64,000 nt of DNA from Aplidium turbinatum (Eukaryota; Chordata; Ascidiacea; Aplousobranchia; Polyclinidae), in contig OU964930.1 of assembly GCA_918807975.1 (NCBI GenBank), forward strand, positions 18,160,372 to 18,224,371. Reading direction: 5' to 3'. Position numbers and translations under genes: made by a program. The notes beneath the pieces were generated by a model. It had not been told where the DNA came from, did not search any database, and saw nothing but the letters and a program-made list of their open reading frames with translations. Below, piece by piece: positions 1-13,270 of the stretch (the first letter of the stretch is position 1; the number at the start of each line of letters is the position of its first letter).

Positions 1-780
1 CCCAGAAAATTATAAGAGAGAAACAAACAATGAGAAGTTTGTGGTGACGTTTACATTTACTTAAAAAAGAGAAAAAAGGACTTTCCGATCGATGTTGTAG
101 ACAGGGTGAAGAAATGGTTGAGTTCTATTGAGGACAATTTGCGTTTTTTATGACGTGTACGCGCGCTCTGATGATGTTTTTTTCACCCTGTTGAAATGGT
201 TCGCTGTTTGGTTATGCAGCCGCAAGGAAATAACTCGCATGAGGTCATGTTAAATTGTGTGGTCGTCACGCGACGCATGTGTGTGTGTGTGTGTGTTCGC
301 AAACGCGCTAGCTTGAATCCGGTTTGTGCACTCTGGAAATTGTAGAGGTGGTCTTTGTCCAAGTCTGGGTGCTGCATCTTATCCTTTTTTCGAGTGCACT
401 TGGGATACATCTCGAGTTCTACTTAGTCTACTGCAACAGATCAAAGTAACTGTCCTTGTAATTCTTTTAAAGTGTTTCATAGCAAAGTTTACCTTGGCAT
501 AAAACCAGTACAGTTTAAAAAAGTTACAAAAACACACCATGTCGGAAACCAGTGCTTACCACCCTGACTGAATACGAAACCTGTGGAAATTTATATGAAT
601 TAAGCACATCAATGAAACCGCTGTTTAACTATTTTCAGACCGTACAACATACCGAGGTAGTTTTGCTATAATAAATGTTCTAGTAACCTCCTGATAGAAC
701 TAATCATAACTTGATTTGCGCTGATGCATGGGGTCCTGTTGTGGATTTACAGTGTTTAACTTGGAACGGATGTGGACTTA
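1..780. other. Upstream region of TBL1, no gene seen
   Basis: Holds a short (GT)n microsatellite near 278-296 and presumably TBL1 promoter or 5' UTR. The minus-strand reading frame at 183-410 is low complexity (His-Thr from the CA repeat) and is not taken as a gene. Confidence 0.4.
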
Positions 781-790
781 TTTCTATTAT

Positions 791-819
791 CAGAAGAAAC
801 AAACAATTTTTAAGGAATT
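791..819 (+). promoter_or_regulatory. 3' splice acceptor in the TBL1 5' leader
   Basis: A pyrimidine-rich stretch ending in CAG lies at 781-793, 26 bases before the TBL1 start codon. It looks like an acceptor for a non-coding first exon, or a spliced-leader trans-splice site if the animal trans-splices. No donor or promoter could be assigned in 1-780. Inference only. Confidence 0.35.
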
Positions 820-3800
820 ATGAGTATCACCTCAGATGAAGTCAATTTCCTTGTGTATCGCTATCTACAAGAATCAGGTATGATCACAGCCCATTATAAT
901 GTTTTCCTGTGTATAGTAGGCTGATCAACTCAATAAATTTATATTAATTGACTGAAGCATATGTGACTGATCATGCACTTCAAAGTTTTGATCTTGTACA
1001 ATAAGACATTACAATCATCTGAAATGAACAAATGGAAAATTGTATAATTTAAACACCAGCTGTTAGGGTACCGGTAGCCTATATACATTGTTTTCATTTA
1101 AAAGTGTTGAGTTTGGATGTTCTAACTAAATGATGAAATTAGGAATTCTTCTTTTGGTGTGTGGTATTGAAAGTTATTGTAATATGATTGTTTTGAGAGG
1201 TGAAGTCAGAGATTTGGTGTAATCTTCTTCGGTTACTTCTGTGTGTAGTTGAACATGTTGATGATGGTTATTTTTGTGCTTTTCGATATAGCAAGCATGG
1301 TAATTTTGCTTTCAGTTATGAGGCACCAGAGATTTGTGTATAAATTAGGGTTGCCAGAGGTTAATATAAAAAAGAGCCCAAGCTTATGCAAAAAGTAGCC
1401 CAATTTTTTGGGGGTTCTAAAATAGAGCCCAAATTGGAGCCCAAGCAAAGAGATAGGCTATTATACAAAATTCTTCCAGAGCGCTTGATCACCAATCCCA
1501 AATTATAAGTGTTTTTCCAGTTCTTCCCTTATAGACAGATTGGCAACCATGCATTCACTCAACTGTTTGTTAAAATAACTACAAACAAGTACCGGTACCA
1601 CACCAAGTAACACAAAAAATGGTTTAATTGCTTTTCGTGATGAGGTAACGTATCAAGAGTGTTCCCCTCAAGACCATCAACAGTTTTGATAACCCACCAA
1701 GGTCGATCAACGTAGAAACTATCTTTTTTGTCTTTTTTTTTTTACTCATATAAATTGTTAAAAAAAAATTCACTAGCCTTTTTTTTCTCATCTTTCTACA
1801 TTTGTTTGATTGTTCTGCTTTGGCATCATGCACGTTATAGCGTCCGTGTTTTGTCGCTTCTACCTTTTTCTAAACCCCTGCTATGTTTGATATATATATT
1901 GCTTTTCGTTGTAATGATCAGAAATAAAAACAAACTGAACTAATGTATACTGTATTTACATGAAAACCTGGATCACTTAAATTGCCAGGATTGCCAGATA
2001 TTAAAGCCTAAACATGCATATTTTTAAAAATCGGCATCTTTATACCAAATTGGTAACCCTGCCTGACCGAGGCCTTCAAAAACGCTGCTCCTCAATGAAA
2101 TAACTACGAATTAGGTGAAAATCTTAAACATGATACAATTTTTACATAAAAAGTTATATTATATTAAAAAAAAAGTAGCCCAATTGGGCGCCATCTAAAA
2201 AAGCGCGCCCAACGCAAATTTTTGGCGCCTGGAGAAATCATAAGTAGCCCAATTGGGCGTAAAAGCGCCCAATCTGGCAGCCCTAGTATAAATTGCTATT
2301 TCAATTGCATTGCTTTGTACTTTGTTAATGGATTTTTGTGTTTTTTTTTTTGTTGAAATAATGATTTTATTACCGATTTATTACTGAAGAGTTCTGCATG
2401 GAAGACATGCTTTAAAACTACTTTTTATTTCTTATTTGTTTGCTAATGCACTGACAATCTATCAAAGATTATTGAACAAATAAGATTCCAGTTATTGAAT
2501 ACAGTCATCAATAGTGTAACCCTATAATCCATAGCCTATCTTATGATCTCTTCATTTAATGATAAAAATTGATTTTAGCACTTTCACTCAATACATTTTA
2601 CCTCTACCTACCTTTGCACCCTTTGATTGCATTTTTATTAACTCCTCATGATTAAGAATTTGTCCCAATCTTTGATGTTGTCTTCATATTGCCTCTATCA
2701 AACATACCGTATATCTCCATTTATCTATCATCATCACATCAGTCATCATAGTGGGATGGCTTTAATCTTTACATGTACAGCAGCATGTGTTCTTGTTTCA
2801 CATTGATATTTGTTGATAATTACATAAATTCTAGCTGATAGATGCTTTTGTTCGAGCAAAAGTTAGCTTCTGTTGTGGCAGTTTGCCTTTGTTTATGTTT
2901 GGTTCTTGTCATCATCTCTAGTGTATTATATGCTTGTATGTAGCACTGTCTAGCCTATATGTCTATTAGCTGTATGTTTTATGTCTATATGTTTTGCTTG
3001 CAATCGCTACATTAGACCACACTGATAAAATATACCGGTAGTTTTTCTAGGATATAATACAAACATGTAGTTGTGTATCAATGTAGTATAATAGTGTGGT
3101 CCAATTGCGGATCTGCAAGAATAAGTTCTAAAGCATTAAAAAAAGTCTGGTGTTGTTTCTATATACCGGTACCAGAAATTTAATTAGTTTAACAAGAGAA
3201 TAACATGTTTTATATATATAATATAAATGAAATGTGTGCTTTTAATCATCTACTTTAGGGAGATTATTTAATTGAACATTTCTTTATATGCAATGTTGCT
3301 TTCTTAGCTGTCAGCCCAATGCTGCATGCTCACCTTATATTTATTTTTATGCTTTGAAGTCTCAGAATTAAGTTTGTAATTACTTGACAAGGTATTACTG
3401 CTGGTTGATCCATGTCAAAGTTAGCTGCAAAAGTCTGGAAATCACCAAAACAACCACTGTTTTAAGCTGTGGTACTCAGTATTTGCCCTTTTACATTGCT
3501 GAGTACGGATCTATTCTGTAGTCCTGGACCTGGTTATTTTGGTGTCTTGGATTCAGTTTTGATTTTGGCTAATACATTTTCAAAATGCTTAAACTGCTGT
3601 GCATAATCTACAGTCCCGTATTACATATTGTCATACACTTATCTGTTTTGCTTATTTTGTCATTGACAATGTTGAGTTATATCATACAGTAAGTGTACCG
3701 TACAATATTTGTGTTGTCATTCACGTGGGATCTATTCACAAATTTTTTTGAATTATTAGGCTACTGGCACCTATACCATGTTGCAGTATTAACTTTATGC

Positions 3801-6800
3801 CTTGTCCATGAACAGTGAAGTACTTAGATCTGATAAGTAGAAAAAGAAATTAAAATTTGTGTTAGTTAGCACAAGATAACATCAATTTTGATTTTGTAGT
3901 ACATTAGCCACACAGCTGCTTCATGTGCAGTAGCCTTTAGGCCTAAGTCACAATAGGGTATTGAGTTTCTGGTAACACTGGTCTGTTTGTTTACTCACTT
4001 TCGGCATCTTTACATCTGAGCATGAAAAGAGCTGCAAATGTAACATTTTTATTTTTTTACGTTCTTTCAGTAGGCTATTGGCTTAACTAGGCATTGAACC
4101 CAGGTCTACCACAGAGACAATTTATGCTTTGGCCAACCACCATGGTTAATAACGTGGTAACGTGCTCATCACTTTATATCTCACCTATTTACTTGCTGTT
4201 GCTATTTCATTAGGTTTCCAGCACAGTGCATTCGTGTTTGGATTGGAGTCACATATCAGCCAATCTAATATCAATGGTGCTCTTGTACCTCCAGCTGCTT
4301 TAATAAGTATGCTGCAGAAAGGGTTGCAGTATGTGGAGGCAGAAATCAGTATTAATGAGGTACCATGGGATGAGTTTTTGGCTTTGCATTTTTTATATTC
4401 GCACGTTTGCGTAATAATGATATTGTATTGTTGTGTGAAGATGATACATTCATTTTTAGCCCTTTATTACTATTAGTTGTTGTGATTACTAGAATGTGGT
4501 GATGGGCCGGTTTTAAAATTTCTATTTCATGTGAGAATGTTTTTTATTATGGTAGCTGCCAGCTTATCAAACTTGATAATCTTGCAAAATAGTTAAGATT
4601 CTTATATCTTTAGGATGGAGTTGTGTTCGAGGGCCGATTCAGTGAAAGTTTGTCTCTTGTGGACGCTGTTATGCCCGATGTAGTGCATGGAAAGCAGCAG
4701 CAATTACGTGAAAAAATGGCAGCTGAAAAGCTGAAAGCCGAGCAATCAAGCCAGGCAAATCAATCAGAGAAAGTAACACAAAACACTGAGGAAGCCATGA
4801 AAACAGAGAACACTGCTGTCTCAACACCGTCTGCATCTATAAGCAGCAACACCTTGGCTGCCATGACAACTACAGTGGTAACAGCTGCCACGTCAACAAC
4901 AAATATAAAGCAAGAGCCACAAATAAATGGCGACCACAGCAATTGTAAGTGGTTGCTTTAAAGATATTTTAGTTTAACTGATCAACATTTTTTGAAGATC
5001 TTGCATAACTCCTCTCGTGCATTCTATCTGTTTGAAATTTAACATCCCTAGCATAGTATTTTCCAATGCAAAGTACTGTACTTTTATACTGCTGTGTTGT
5101 TACAATCCAGACAGCAAATCAGCCGTTTTTTACATTGATTTAACCTTTGCAGACGTTGAATGAATGTAAAAAACGACTGATTTGCTGTCTGTGAAGTGTA
5201 AAAATAAGATGTAACAGGACGTCTCGTATGTTTCAGCGTTGAACTCTGGGGCAACATCTACGTCTGAACCTTTAGAGCCAATGGATATTGAAACCAATCA
5301 CAATGACATCAGAGTATCTTTGAGCAAATCAACTGTTTTAAGAGGACACGAGTCGGAAGTTTTCATATGCGCTTGGAATCCTAAGAAAGACCTTTTGGCC
5401 TCAGGGTAAAACCTTGATACTTGTTGAAATATTTCAGTTATTGACTGTGGCAAAATTCAATTGCTTTTGGAATTTTAAAAACCCAAGAACTAAACATGAC
5501 TGTTTTATGGTCAAAAATGCAGCAGTTGCAATCTTATTCCAAATAGGCTACTTTGTATTGGACATAATCGCAAAATCAAAGGAATTGTTTTGATGACAAA
5601 GTTTTTTTCAGGTCTGGAGACTCTACCGCGCGCATATGGAATTTGATGGAAGACGCCGTCACCTCGACGTCCCCGCCACCTGCGACAGGGCAACAATTGG
5701 TGCTGCGTCATTGCATTAAAGAAGGCAACCAAGAGGTCCCTAGCAACAAAGACGTCACTTCACTTGACTGGAATGTAGGTTAAAGTCAAGCAGAGCCAAA
5801 TATAGACAGCTGCTACTTTTTTGTTTTTCTAAAAAAAATTACGTACTGAAGCAAAAAGGTTAAGAATTTCAAGTTCAGCACAATTCACCCGGCAGGCAAA
5901 CGTCATCGTTGTGCCAGTGAGCTATTGATTTCACAACGCAGCGACTCATAGCGGCTAACCCAAGAATATTTAAACACAAAAGCTATTTACTACTGTTGGC
6001 TATTACCTTTTTTTAATATTTATTCCCGTTTACATTTGATTACTTTTTGCCACCACTGCAATGCAATAATATTTCTTGCGTGGAATAGCAAGCCCAATGG
6101 TTTCCATTTCACTTTGTACTCAATTGTATGCAGACAGTGCTTGTTACTTTTACTGCTTGTCAAGTTTTCGCTCATGCCAAAATATTTTATTAGTGCGATG
6201 GCACACTTCTTGCCACTGGCTCCTACGACGGCTATGCCAGACTGTGGGGTACTGAAGGTGAGATGTTTTTTTTAATTTTTTTAACATTTAAAAGAAATTC
6301 TTTTTGTCTACTCAGTTGTTAATCTTTTTTCCAATGATTTCAACGTCTGCCTACGTTGAATCATTGTAACAAAACGGATTTTACCATGATAGACTGTGCT
6401 GGTTTTTCGATTGACTTAATCGCAAGTTACCATTGTTAATTAACAGTTCTTTCCTTGCTTACACTACACGGCGTTTTTTTGCTAAGATATGTGTTTTCCA
6501 GGCAGACTGTTGCGCAATTAATTGTACAACGTGCGAATTACTGACAAAACTAAAAAAGAGAATGGTTATTTTGATGTCGATTTTACGTTGCTTTTCATTA
6601 TTTTCAGTTCAAAAAGTAACACGCTTGTAATCTCTTTATGTTCAGGGCAATTGAGTAATGTCCTCGGGCAGCATAAAGGACCAATCTTTGCTCTGAAATG
6701 GAACAAAAAAGGAAATTATATTCTCAGTGCTGGTGTTGATAAAACAACGATCATATGGGACGCCTATTCTGGCAAAGCAAAACAACAATTTCCTTTTCAC

Positions 6801-9800
6801 CAAGGTAGTACACCCAGCTTTTACTGTGTGTTGCTTGAATCAAAGCTATTTTTAACGTCAATCGTAAAGTTTACTCAGGGTTGATTTAAACCGGTTTAAA
6901 CCTGGTTTTAACCGGTTAAAACTAGGTTTAAACCAGTCAAAACTGGTCAAAACCCAGAAAAATATTTTGATGTAGTGAATGGTCGGCTACCTGGGCTATG
7001 GGCTATTTAGGAAATATAATATAATATAAAAGCAGTTGTGAGTTGTGACCATTTTGATATGCAGGCCTCGAAATAGCTGGCGCCATGGCCGCCTGAACTT
7101 TCATTAATGGCCGCCAATACCGACCTGTCAGGCAAAATTTGATGGCAAATGTTTTTCATAAAAAAAAAATTGTTGGAATAAATTCTTGTATTTCAGTTGG
7201 CTGTGCAAATTGTTCATCGTTCTACCAAGCATTTTTTGGTTCATCAGAAACTTATTTTGAGAATTTGAATTTTCTCAATAATTAAAATACCCATATTTTA
7301 CGGACCATAAGGCGCAATTTAAATCCTTTTTTTTCCTCATAAATTGATCGTGCGGCTTATAAGACGGTGCGCTATGGATCAGGTAGTGCTTTATTGCCTA
7401 CACTCAAAACCAGTACCGATACTATTATTATATAAATAAATCACCGTCTTACACAATAAATTACGGTAAAAGCAACTAGCAACTGTGATATTCACTAGGC
7501 CCATTTTTTTCTTTTGCTCATTGTAATATTGTGACTTGCTTACATTTCTTACGCATTTTTGTTTTAATGAGCTTTATATGGTAACCCATACTCCTTAAAA
7601 TACGTTGCGTTCATGGTTGCGTTCCATAGCCCTGTGCGCCTTATGTCTGAACAAAAAACTAATCAAAGCAATTTATTGACAGTGCGCCTTATAATCGGAT
7701 GCGCTTTATGGTCCGTAAAATACGGTAACCAACTGATTGAAATATGAAAAATAAACAGAGAAATTGAATATTTTTTGTTCCAAATCCAGCATTTAGGTTA
7801 TTGTTGATCAAAACAAAATATATATAGTTGAACAATGAACATCATTACTAAACATGGGGGGTAATATTTTTAATTCAATTCAAAATCAACTTGATTTATG
7901 CACTAGAGGGGTTTTGAGCAGTAATAGGTGGTCAAAACTGCCCGGTTTAAACCAGGTTTTAACCGGGCGGTTTAAACCGCCCCGGTTTAAACTGATCAAC
8001 CCTTAGTTTACTACTGAATAGTGAATACCGAGTATTTTTCTTGCTGTGTTTCATTCTCTTAACGTGTGAACATTCAGCAGCGGTCTTGTTTTCTGGGAAT
8101 TTACAGCTGTGTGTTTCACATTGAATCTCTAAGCGGTTGTGCTACATAATCACTTGACATGTGCAAACAACATCACGTCAAAGCCATTACAGATGGGCAG
8201 CGTTGTATTAGTTTTATTGCTAATTTTCGGGCTTAATTGTTCTCTATTTCAATAATGGCATTTTCATTTGCAAAATTCTTTCTTTTTTAGTTTTTCCACC
8301 TAGTTGGAAACGAAAGCAGAATTCCTGTGTCTTACTTGTGCTTTAAATTAAATGTTTGAGTGTTTTTACCTCAGGTTTTAGTGTAAGATGTCGTTTTAAC
8401 CAAGAGATTGTTTGGCTGTTGCATAATGGTCCACAAAATTGATGCTTGTTTACAGTTAAATGACACACAGTGCTAAAGCACAGTCTCACTAGATAGTAGT
8501 CTTGCATTTGGTGCGTTGTTGAAGTGGGTTAAGCAAAAGGATTATGATAATTTGGAAACAGCAAATAAACAGGCCTGAAATTTTGAAACATGACTCATCA
8601 TGCCAAGCGTTTGTTTTGGCGTCTAAAATTGCCTTTTTTCTTTTTTCTGAAGCTTTCAGAAAAAACTGGTCATTTGATTTTTTGCGGTAAGTTTTGCGAT
8701 CGTGAAAATCTGCGTTTTATTTGTGTGTTTGTCGTGTGGAGTAAGGAATGGTGTACAATCGAAAGGTGTGTATTTAAAGACATTTCACTACTTGACTGCA
8801 TAAAGCTTTTACTCCTGATATAACCACTTCATGGTTAGTGAACACTATTTTACAATAAGTTACCTACCCTTTTCTGAGTCATACTATCACGAAATACTTC
8901 TACAACTACATGCATTATTCATATCATGCAACGCCTGTCTTCTATGGGCTATGCGAGTGCATGCGCCGTTTGCATAATACTATCTGGGGCCAGTTGGTTC
9001 TAAAATAGTCATTGCGCCTGTCGAAGTAAAATATCTGCGGTATTAATTTGAAGAAAAAAGAATAAAAATGGCCATATCGAGATAGAATGGCTTACTTTTC
9101 ACAACAAATGTTTCGAGCTATGGCAAAGCTAGACCAGAGTTGAGGAAGGAAATTCGTTAAGTTTGGAAACAAAGTTGCTCTTTTTGTATCCAATTTTTAT
9201 TGATTCTGTTTTGGAGACATTCAAGAAAGAATTTTTGAATTCTGACCATGCAGCTTTCAAAAGCATAAAACTAAATCGAATTTTTTTCCAAGTGAAGGAG
9301 TAAGGGTTGCAAAAGACACGGCCCAACAAATTTAGTAATCGTTTTATTACCCTTTTAGTCCTCCACAATAACGGCTTTGTTGTGCTTCCCAGCTCCAGCG
9401 CTTGACGTTGATTGGCAGAACAACACCACATTTGCGTCATGCTCCACAGACAAAAGCATACATGTTTGCAGGCTTGGACATGACAGACCTGTGAAGACAT
9501 TTGGTGGTCACTCCGTAAGTACTTGCTGCTTTCGTGACAATCATGACATGTAAGAAGAACACTTCAGTAAGCCAGCAAATCCGACCTTTTGCCATACGTA
9601 GTACGTCATGGCCGTCTGCAAACGTTAAAACAATGTAAAAAAGTATCTGCTTTGTTGACTGGATACTTATATGCAGCACGTTTGCACTGAAAAGATTCTA
9701 ACAAATTGTGGCTGATATTAACTTTCTTTGCTCTTGGATGTGGTATATAATAAATGAAGTTCCAAAGTATTACGTGATGTCTCAACATTGAATTCTTACT

Positions 9801-11564
9801 TATTTTTACAACTCTCGTCATTGGTTTGTTGCATTGAGCAACAGAACGCAGTTTTATCCCTTGTTTAAGACTCATAAGCAACAACAACTTCACTTTTAAT
9901 GTGCAAATTAAACTTCGACGTTGTTGCAAAGTTCTCTGTATACTACTACCTAATCTCGCTCGCAATAGTTTCCCTTTTCACTTTGTCCAGCGACGTTGAA
10001 ACAATGTAAAATGACAATTTGGAAATGCTTGACTTGAAAGGCCCGTACAAAAACATCGATTTTCTTTTAGGATGAAGTGAATGCGATCAAATGGGATCCA
10101 TCAGGGAGTTTACTCGCATCTTGCTCCGATGACATGACCCTCAAGATCTGGTCTATGAAGCATGAATCCTTTGTCCATGACCTCCGAGCACACGATAAGG
10201 AAATATACACCATTAAGTGGAGCCCATCCGGTCCTAGTTCAAACAATCCCAACCAAAACCTCATGTTGGCAAGGTAATGATTTCATACTTTGACTACGAT
10301 GAAACGATGTCATTTTGAGTTTCTTCACAGTCGTGACTTGACTGAAAGAAGGTTAGATCGTGCTTGCCAGACGAAAGCAGTCAAGCGCGCAAAAGTCAAA
10401 CCACTCACGTGACGAGCAGCTTTTCTCTTGCTCGATCACGTTTTTCTCACATAGCCGGATGTTGAAAGAAAGTAAGGCGAACGCAATCAATCGATTCATA
10501 GAAGGCATTGGCAACAGATCTCCAATAACTGACGTCTTTCTCTTGTTTCAGTGCATCGTTCGACTCGACAGTTCGTTTGTGGGAGTTGGAAAAAGGGGCG
10601 TGTCTGCACACACTTACCAAGCACAATGAACCAGTTTACAGCGTAGCTTTCAGCCCAGATGGAAGATTGTTGGCAAGCGGTTCGTTTGACAAATGCGTGC
10701 ACATATGGAGCACTCATGTGAGTACTGAGTATACTTCTCCACCTTTTAATGGTTTCTCCGCTTCAATGCTTTTGTGACATGTCACGTTGATCGAACAGCA
10801 ATTTTTGCATTGAAACAACGTTGTGCGATGTTGAAGCGGCAACTTCCTCTGTCAAACGAGAATTACCTGACTTTGAGTTGCGTTGACTCTTGACTTACCT
10901 GAGCCTACCGTCGTCACAAGCTTCAAGGGTACCTACGCGGACGTTGTCCCGACTCTGTCTTCCGCTGACGTTGCTGTCAGACAGCGTTGGGCACACCCAG
11001 TTGAAAAGAGGTCTATTTTGCATTAATTCAGCGTATGTCGGCGTAAAAATCAAATTTTCTTGCTAAAGTAAGTGGCTTTGTTTCACAGACGGGGCAACTA
11101 GTCCACAGCTACGAAGGTACCGGCGGAATATTCGAAGTTTGTTGGAATTCAACAGGAAACAAAGTTGGTGCTAGCGCTTCTGATGGGACGGTAAGCATTT
11201 CTTAGAAACCTCCTGCCTTATGTACCCACTCATTTGATTTGTACTTGATATGATTTGTATAAACCGTTTACAGACAGGACATGGTGTCGAATGGAACGAA
11301 ACTATTTCATATTGCTAACATTCAAAAATCTTCCTTTTCTACATCTTTTTCATACTTTCAGTTGTGAAACTAACGTAAAATATTGCTAAGGTGTGCAGCA
11401 GACATTAAGAGGTTTTAAAATTATTCATCAGTGCATGTTCTAACTAAAGGTGACCAAAATGTATTACACTACGCAAGAAATTATTGAATAGGTGCAGTAT
11501 GACAACTTGTATTGTTGAAACTTAGTTTTATGCGCAGGTTTGTGTGCTGGATCTACGAAAATGA
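820..11564 (+). CDS. TBL1XR1: TBL1X/TBL1XR1-like LisH-WD40 corepressor subunit, 12 coding exons, complete
   Basis: Nuclear adaptor of the NCoR/SMRT-HDAC3 complex that helps exchange corepressors for coactivators. Exons: 820-877, 4214-4359, 4614-4944, 5237-5405, 5612-5774, 6194-6257, 6646-6804, 9393-9514, 10071-10273, 10552-10717, 11089-11190, 11538-11564. All introns are GT-AG and phases agree; the sum is 1710 nt, 569 aa plus stop (vertebrate members run 514-577). Residues 1-35 are LisH (starts [20 protein letters not shown]); exon 3 ends in a Ser/Thr/Ala-rich linker with a IKQEP sumoylation-like site; eight WD40 repeats run from about residue 205 to the end, with family signatures [25 protein letters not shown] and [13 protein letters not shown]. 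It closes VCVLDLRK-stop as in vertebrates. Start chosen at the LisH methionine. TBL1 versus TBL1XR1 cannot be separated here; invertebrates usually have one gene. Confidence 0.96.
1346..2285. mobile_element. Non-autonomous hAT-type transposon in TBL1 intron 1
   Basis: A 940-bp insert. The left end tagggttgccaga is matched by the inverse at the right end (tctggcagccctа read as tctggcagccc plus ta), and the flanking 8-bp direct repeat gtataaat (1338-1345 and 2286-2293) is exact. An 8-bp duplication and T/C-A-G-G ends fit hAT. The subterminal parts repeat a short motif, agcccaatt, on both sides. No transposase is encoded. A second repeat (1624-1945) sits inside. Confidence 0.88.
1624..1945 (+). 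repeat. Dispersed repeat family X, copy 1
   Basis: About 320 bp inside the hAT element of TBL1 intron 1. It matches 59290-59690 (+) and, inverted, 13546-13660 and its duplicate near 38826-39140. Shared landmarks are gttttgtcgcttctacc and a tail ending in gtcagaaataaaaac. It looks like a SINE or LINE 3' end; its class is unknown. Confidence 0.6.
2294..4213 (+). other. Rest of TBL1 intron 1, no gene seen
   Basis: AT-rich intronic DNA with scattered short accggta and taggcct motifs. No open frame, inverted terminal repeat or RNA gene was recognised. Confidence 0.5.
5107..5192. mobile_element. Short palindromic MITE (CCAGACAGC family), intron 3
   Basis: About 86 bp, almost entirely inverted: it opens ccagacagcaaatcagcc and closes with the complement, gctgtctg. 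The centre reads like acattgattt...cgttgaatgaatgt. The same family recurs at 27754, 12387, 37687, 13193, 38490 and 58928. No coding capacity; a small non-autonomous DNA element. Confidence 0.75.
6876..8004. mobile_element. hAT-type transposon private to duplication unit 1 (TBL1 intron 7)
   Basis: 1129 bp with ends cagggttgatttaaacc and inverse ggtttaaactgatcaaccct. The 8-bp direct repeat agtttact (6868-6875, 8005-8012) flanks it. Unit 2 has an uninterrupted site at about 29510-29520, proving both the ends and that the insertion postdates the duplication. The terminal zones are rich in ggtttaaacc-like palindromes. No transposase. A second element, 7289-7726, is nested inside. Confidence 0.92.
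7289..7726. mobile_element. MITE with ttacggaccataaggcgc ends, nested in the hAT element
   Basis: The left end tattttacggaccataagg is repeated inverted at the right end (gcgctttatggtccgtaaa). About 438 bp, with no coding sequence. Ends of this kind recur in many animal genomes; I do not assign the superfamily. Confidence 0.72.
8013..9392 (+). other. Remainder of TBL1 intron 7, no gene seen
   Basis: Intronic DNA collinear with 29525-30652 and 34498-34728 of unit 2. The 3.8-kb TTAA element of unit 2 is absent here: the empty TTAA site lies at about 9157-9160. No other element recognised. Confidence 0.6.
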
Positions 11565-13192
11565 TGATGCCGGTGTTGCCGCTCTAGCATCATCTAATGG
11601 TGGAAAATAAATCCAGGTGCTTGCCGCTGTGCGTCGCACGCATGCAAGCGCGAGACAGATAATCCAGAGGGGACCCAGAGAGACGCAGTTGACCAACGAT
11701 TGGGAAGTTTTGTTGCCATGGAAACAATTCATGCGTCATCATGGCAATGTACCGTTGCTCACAGAGTGTGTTGCAAATGTTGCTTTCCCAAATTAAGCAT
11801 AGGTGGAGTGATCGGTGAATTAACTTTCTATTGCTTGCCCGAACCCACTGCGTTTATAGTTTGTTAGTAGCACCCGTAATTTTAAACTACTTGCACAATG
11901 CATTTGGTGTTTTGTTGTTTTGAATTAGCTCAAAATTTGCTGGAAAAGAGTGAAAATGAAAAGAACTTTCCTCTAATGTATTTTTGTTGTAAAAACACGT
12001 TTTACCCCCTCCCCTCCTCCCTCCATTGCAATGATTTCGAACATTGGAAGCTTACCCTTGCTGATTTGCGTGCATACAGCTTTGGCTTAAATAACGTGGC
12101 GACGGCAAATGAACGATGTAGTTTGCATATCACACTTTTGTGATGGCTTTTTTTGCTTAAAAAGCGTAGTTTTTGTTACGTTTTTATTCAGCATTTCTCA
12201 GTGTTATATTGGAGAAAGAATTTTTAATGTAACGGAATGGACCGGCTGGCACTTCAATTGTATTGGACCTCGCACGCAACAACTACTTTGAGGCTGACCC
12301 TTTTCTGGTGTTAATAGAACCTAAAAGTACTGGATTGAAAAAATGTTCAGGCTCTGTCAGCGATATTGTTATGTTGTTGACATTCCCCAGACAGCAACAG
12401 CTGTCATTTATACACTGATTCTATTTGTTGTCTCAATGTAAAAAAGGCAGATTTTGCTATCTGGGCTACTCTCAAGAGTTCACGTTTCAGTCAACAAAAC
12501 CCCATTATTTTGCATTAATTCGACTTCTGTTAACGTCGAGACAATATAAAACGATGTAATTTTTGTTAGGTTTAATTTCATTGCTCTCTTAGTGACAGCC
12601 TACTTGAATCTTTCCAGTGCCGTGCAAGTCGAGCGTATCATTCAACAACGTAGTGGAGGTTATTTTTCAATGGAATGACATATGTGTTTCATTTTTGTTT
12701 TTCAGTTCTTGGCTGTAGAACTTATTTGCACTTAGGATCTGATATCTGCTTGGGTCCAAACCTGGTTGCGTGTGATAGCTTTATTTTTGACAGCGTTAAA
12801 AAGTTTCCCTCTCACCAGGTGAACTCTCGCATCTATTAGTCCTCATATTTTTGCGACGTTGTTTTGCAATTAAATCAATTACTTCTGCGATGCCTATATG
12901 TGGCGCCTGCTTCTGAGTCGTGCTGTAATTCCGTTCAAAGGAAGTTGACATTGTCAAGTCGAGTGGCGTATGCTTGAAAGGGTTGTGCTGGTAAAAGGAC
13001 ATCCTACATCAAGAGTTCTTTAAAGTGAAGGCATTCGTGGGTCAAAGCAAATTCAGACAAGTTTCTTCACTTAACTGTTAAGCGCAGTTATACTAGTTCA
13101 GGTTCATGAGCGATTGAGCATCTTTAATGCAGCCTTTTGGATTGCGCACATGGCGACCTGAGTCGCAAAACACCCGATGAAAGTGGCCGCAA
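11565..13192 (+). other. TBL1 3' flank
   Basis: An AATAAA lies at 11606-11611, 42 bases after the stop, and may be the polyadenylation signal, although 3' UTRs are usually longer. A short MITE lies at 12387-12465. Nearly the same sequence follows the partial copy at 36886-38489. Short reading frames such as the one at 11898-12143 have no recognisable product. Confidence 0.4.
12387..12465. mobile_element. Short MITE (CCAGACAGC family)
   Basis: Opens ccccagacagcaacag and closes ttttgctatctggg, with a partly inverted centre. The duplicate lies at 37687-37765. Confidence 0.65.
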
Positions 13193-13270
13193 CCTAGACA
13201 GCAAAATACGTCATTTTTACATTGTCTGCAGACGTTGAATCAATGGAAAATGACGGATATTGCTGTTTCG
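13193..13270. mobile_element. Short MITE (CCAGACAGC family)
   Basis: Opens cctagacagcaaaat and closes atattgctgtttcgg around the centre attgtctgcagacgttgaat. The duplicate lies at about 38490-38565. Confidence 0.6.

Noticed and set aside
183-410. 75-codon minus-strand frame
   Set aside because: His-Thr run comes from a GT microsatellite; no domain, no splice context.
9129-9965. Minus-strand frames over TBL1 exon 8 and intron
   Set aside because: Antisense shadows; duplicated at 34437-35298 only because the region is duplicated.
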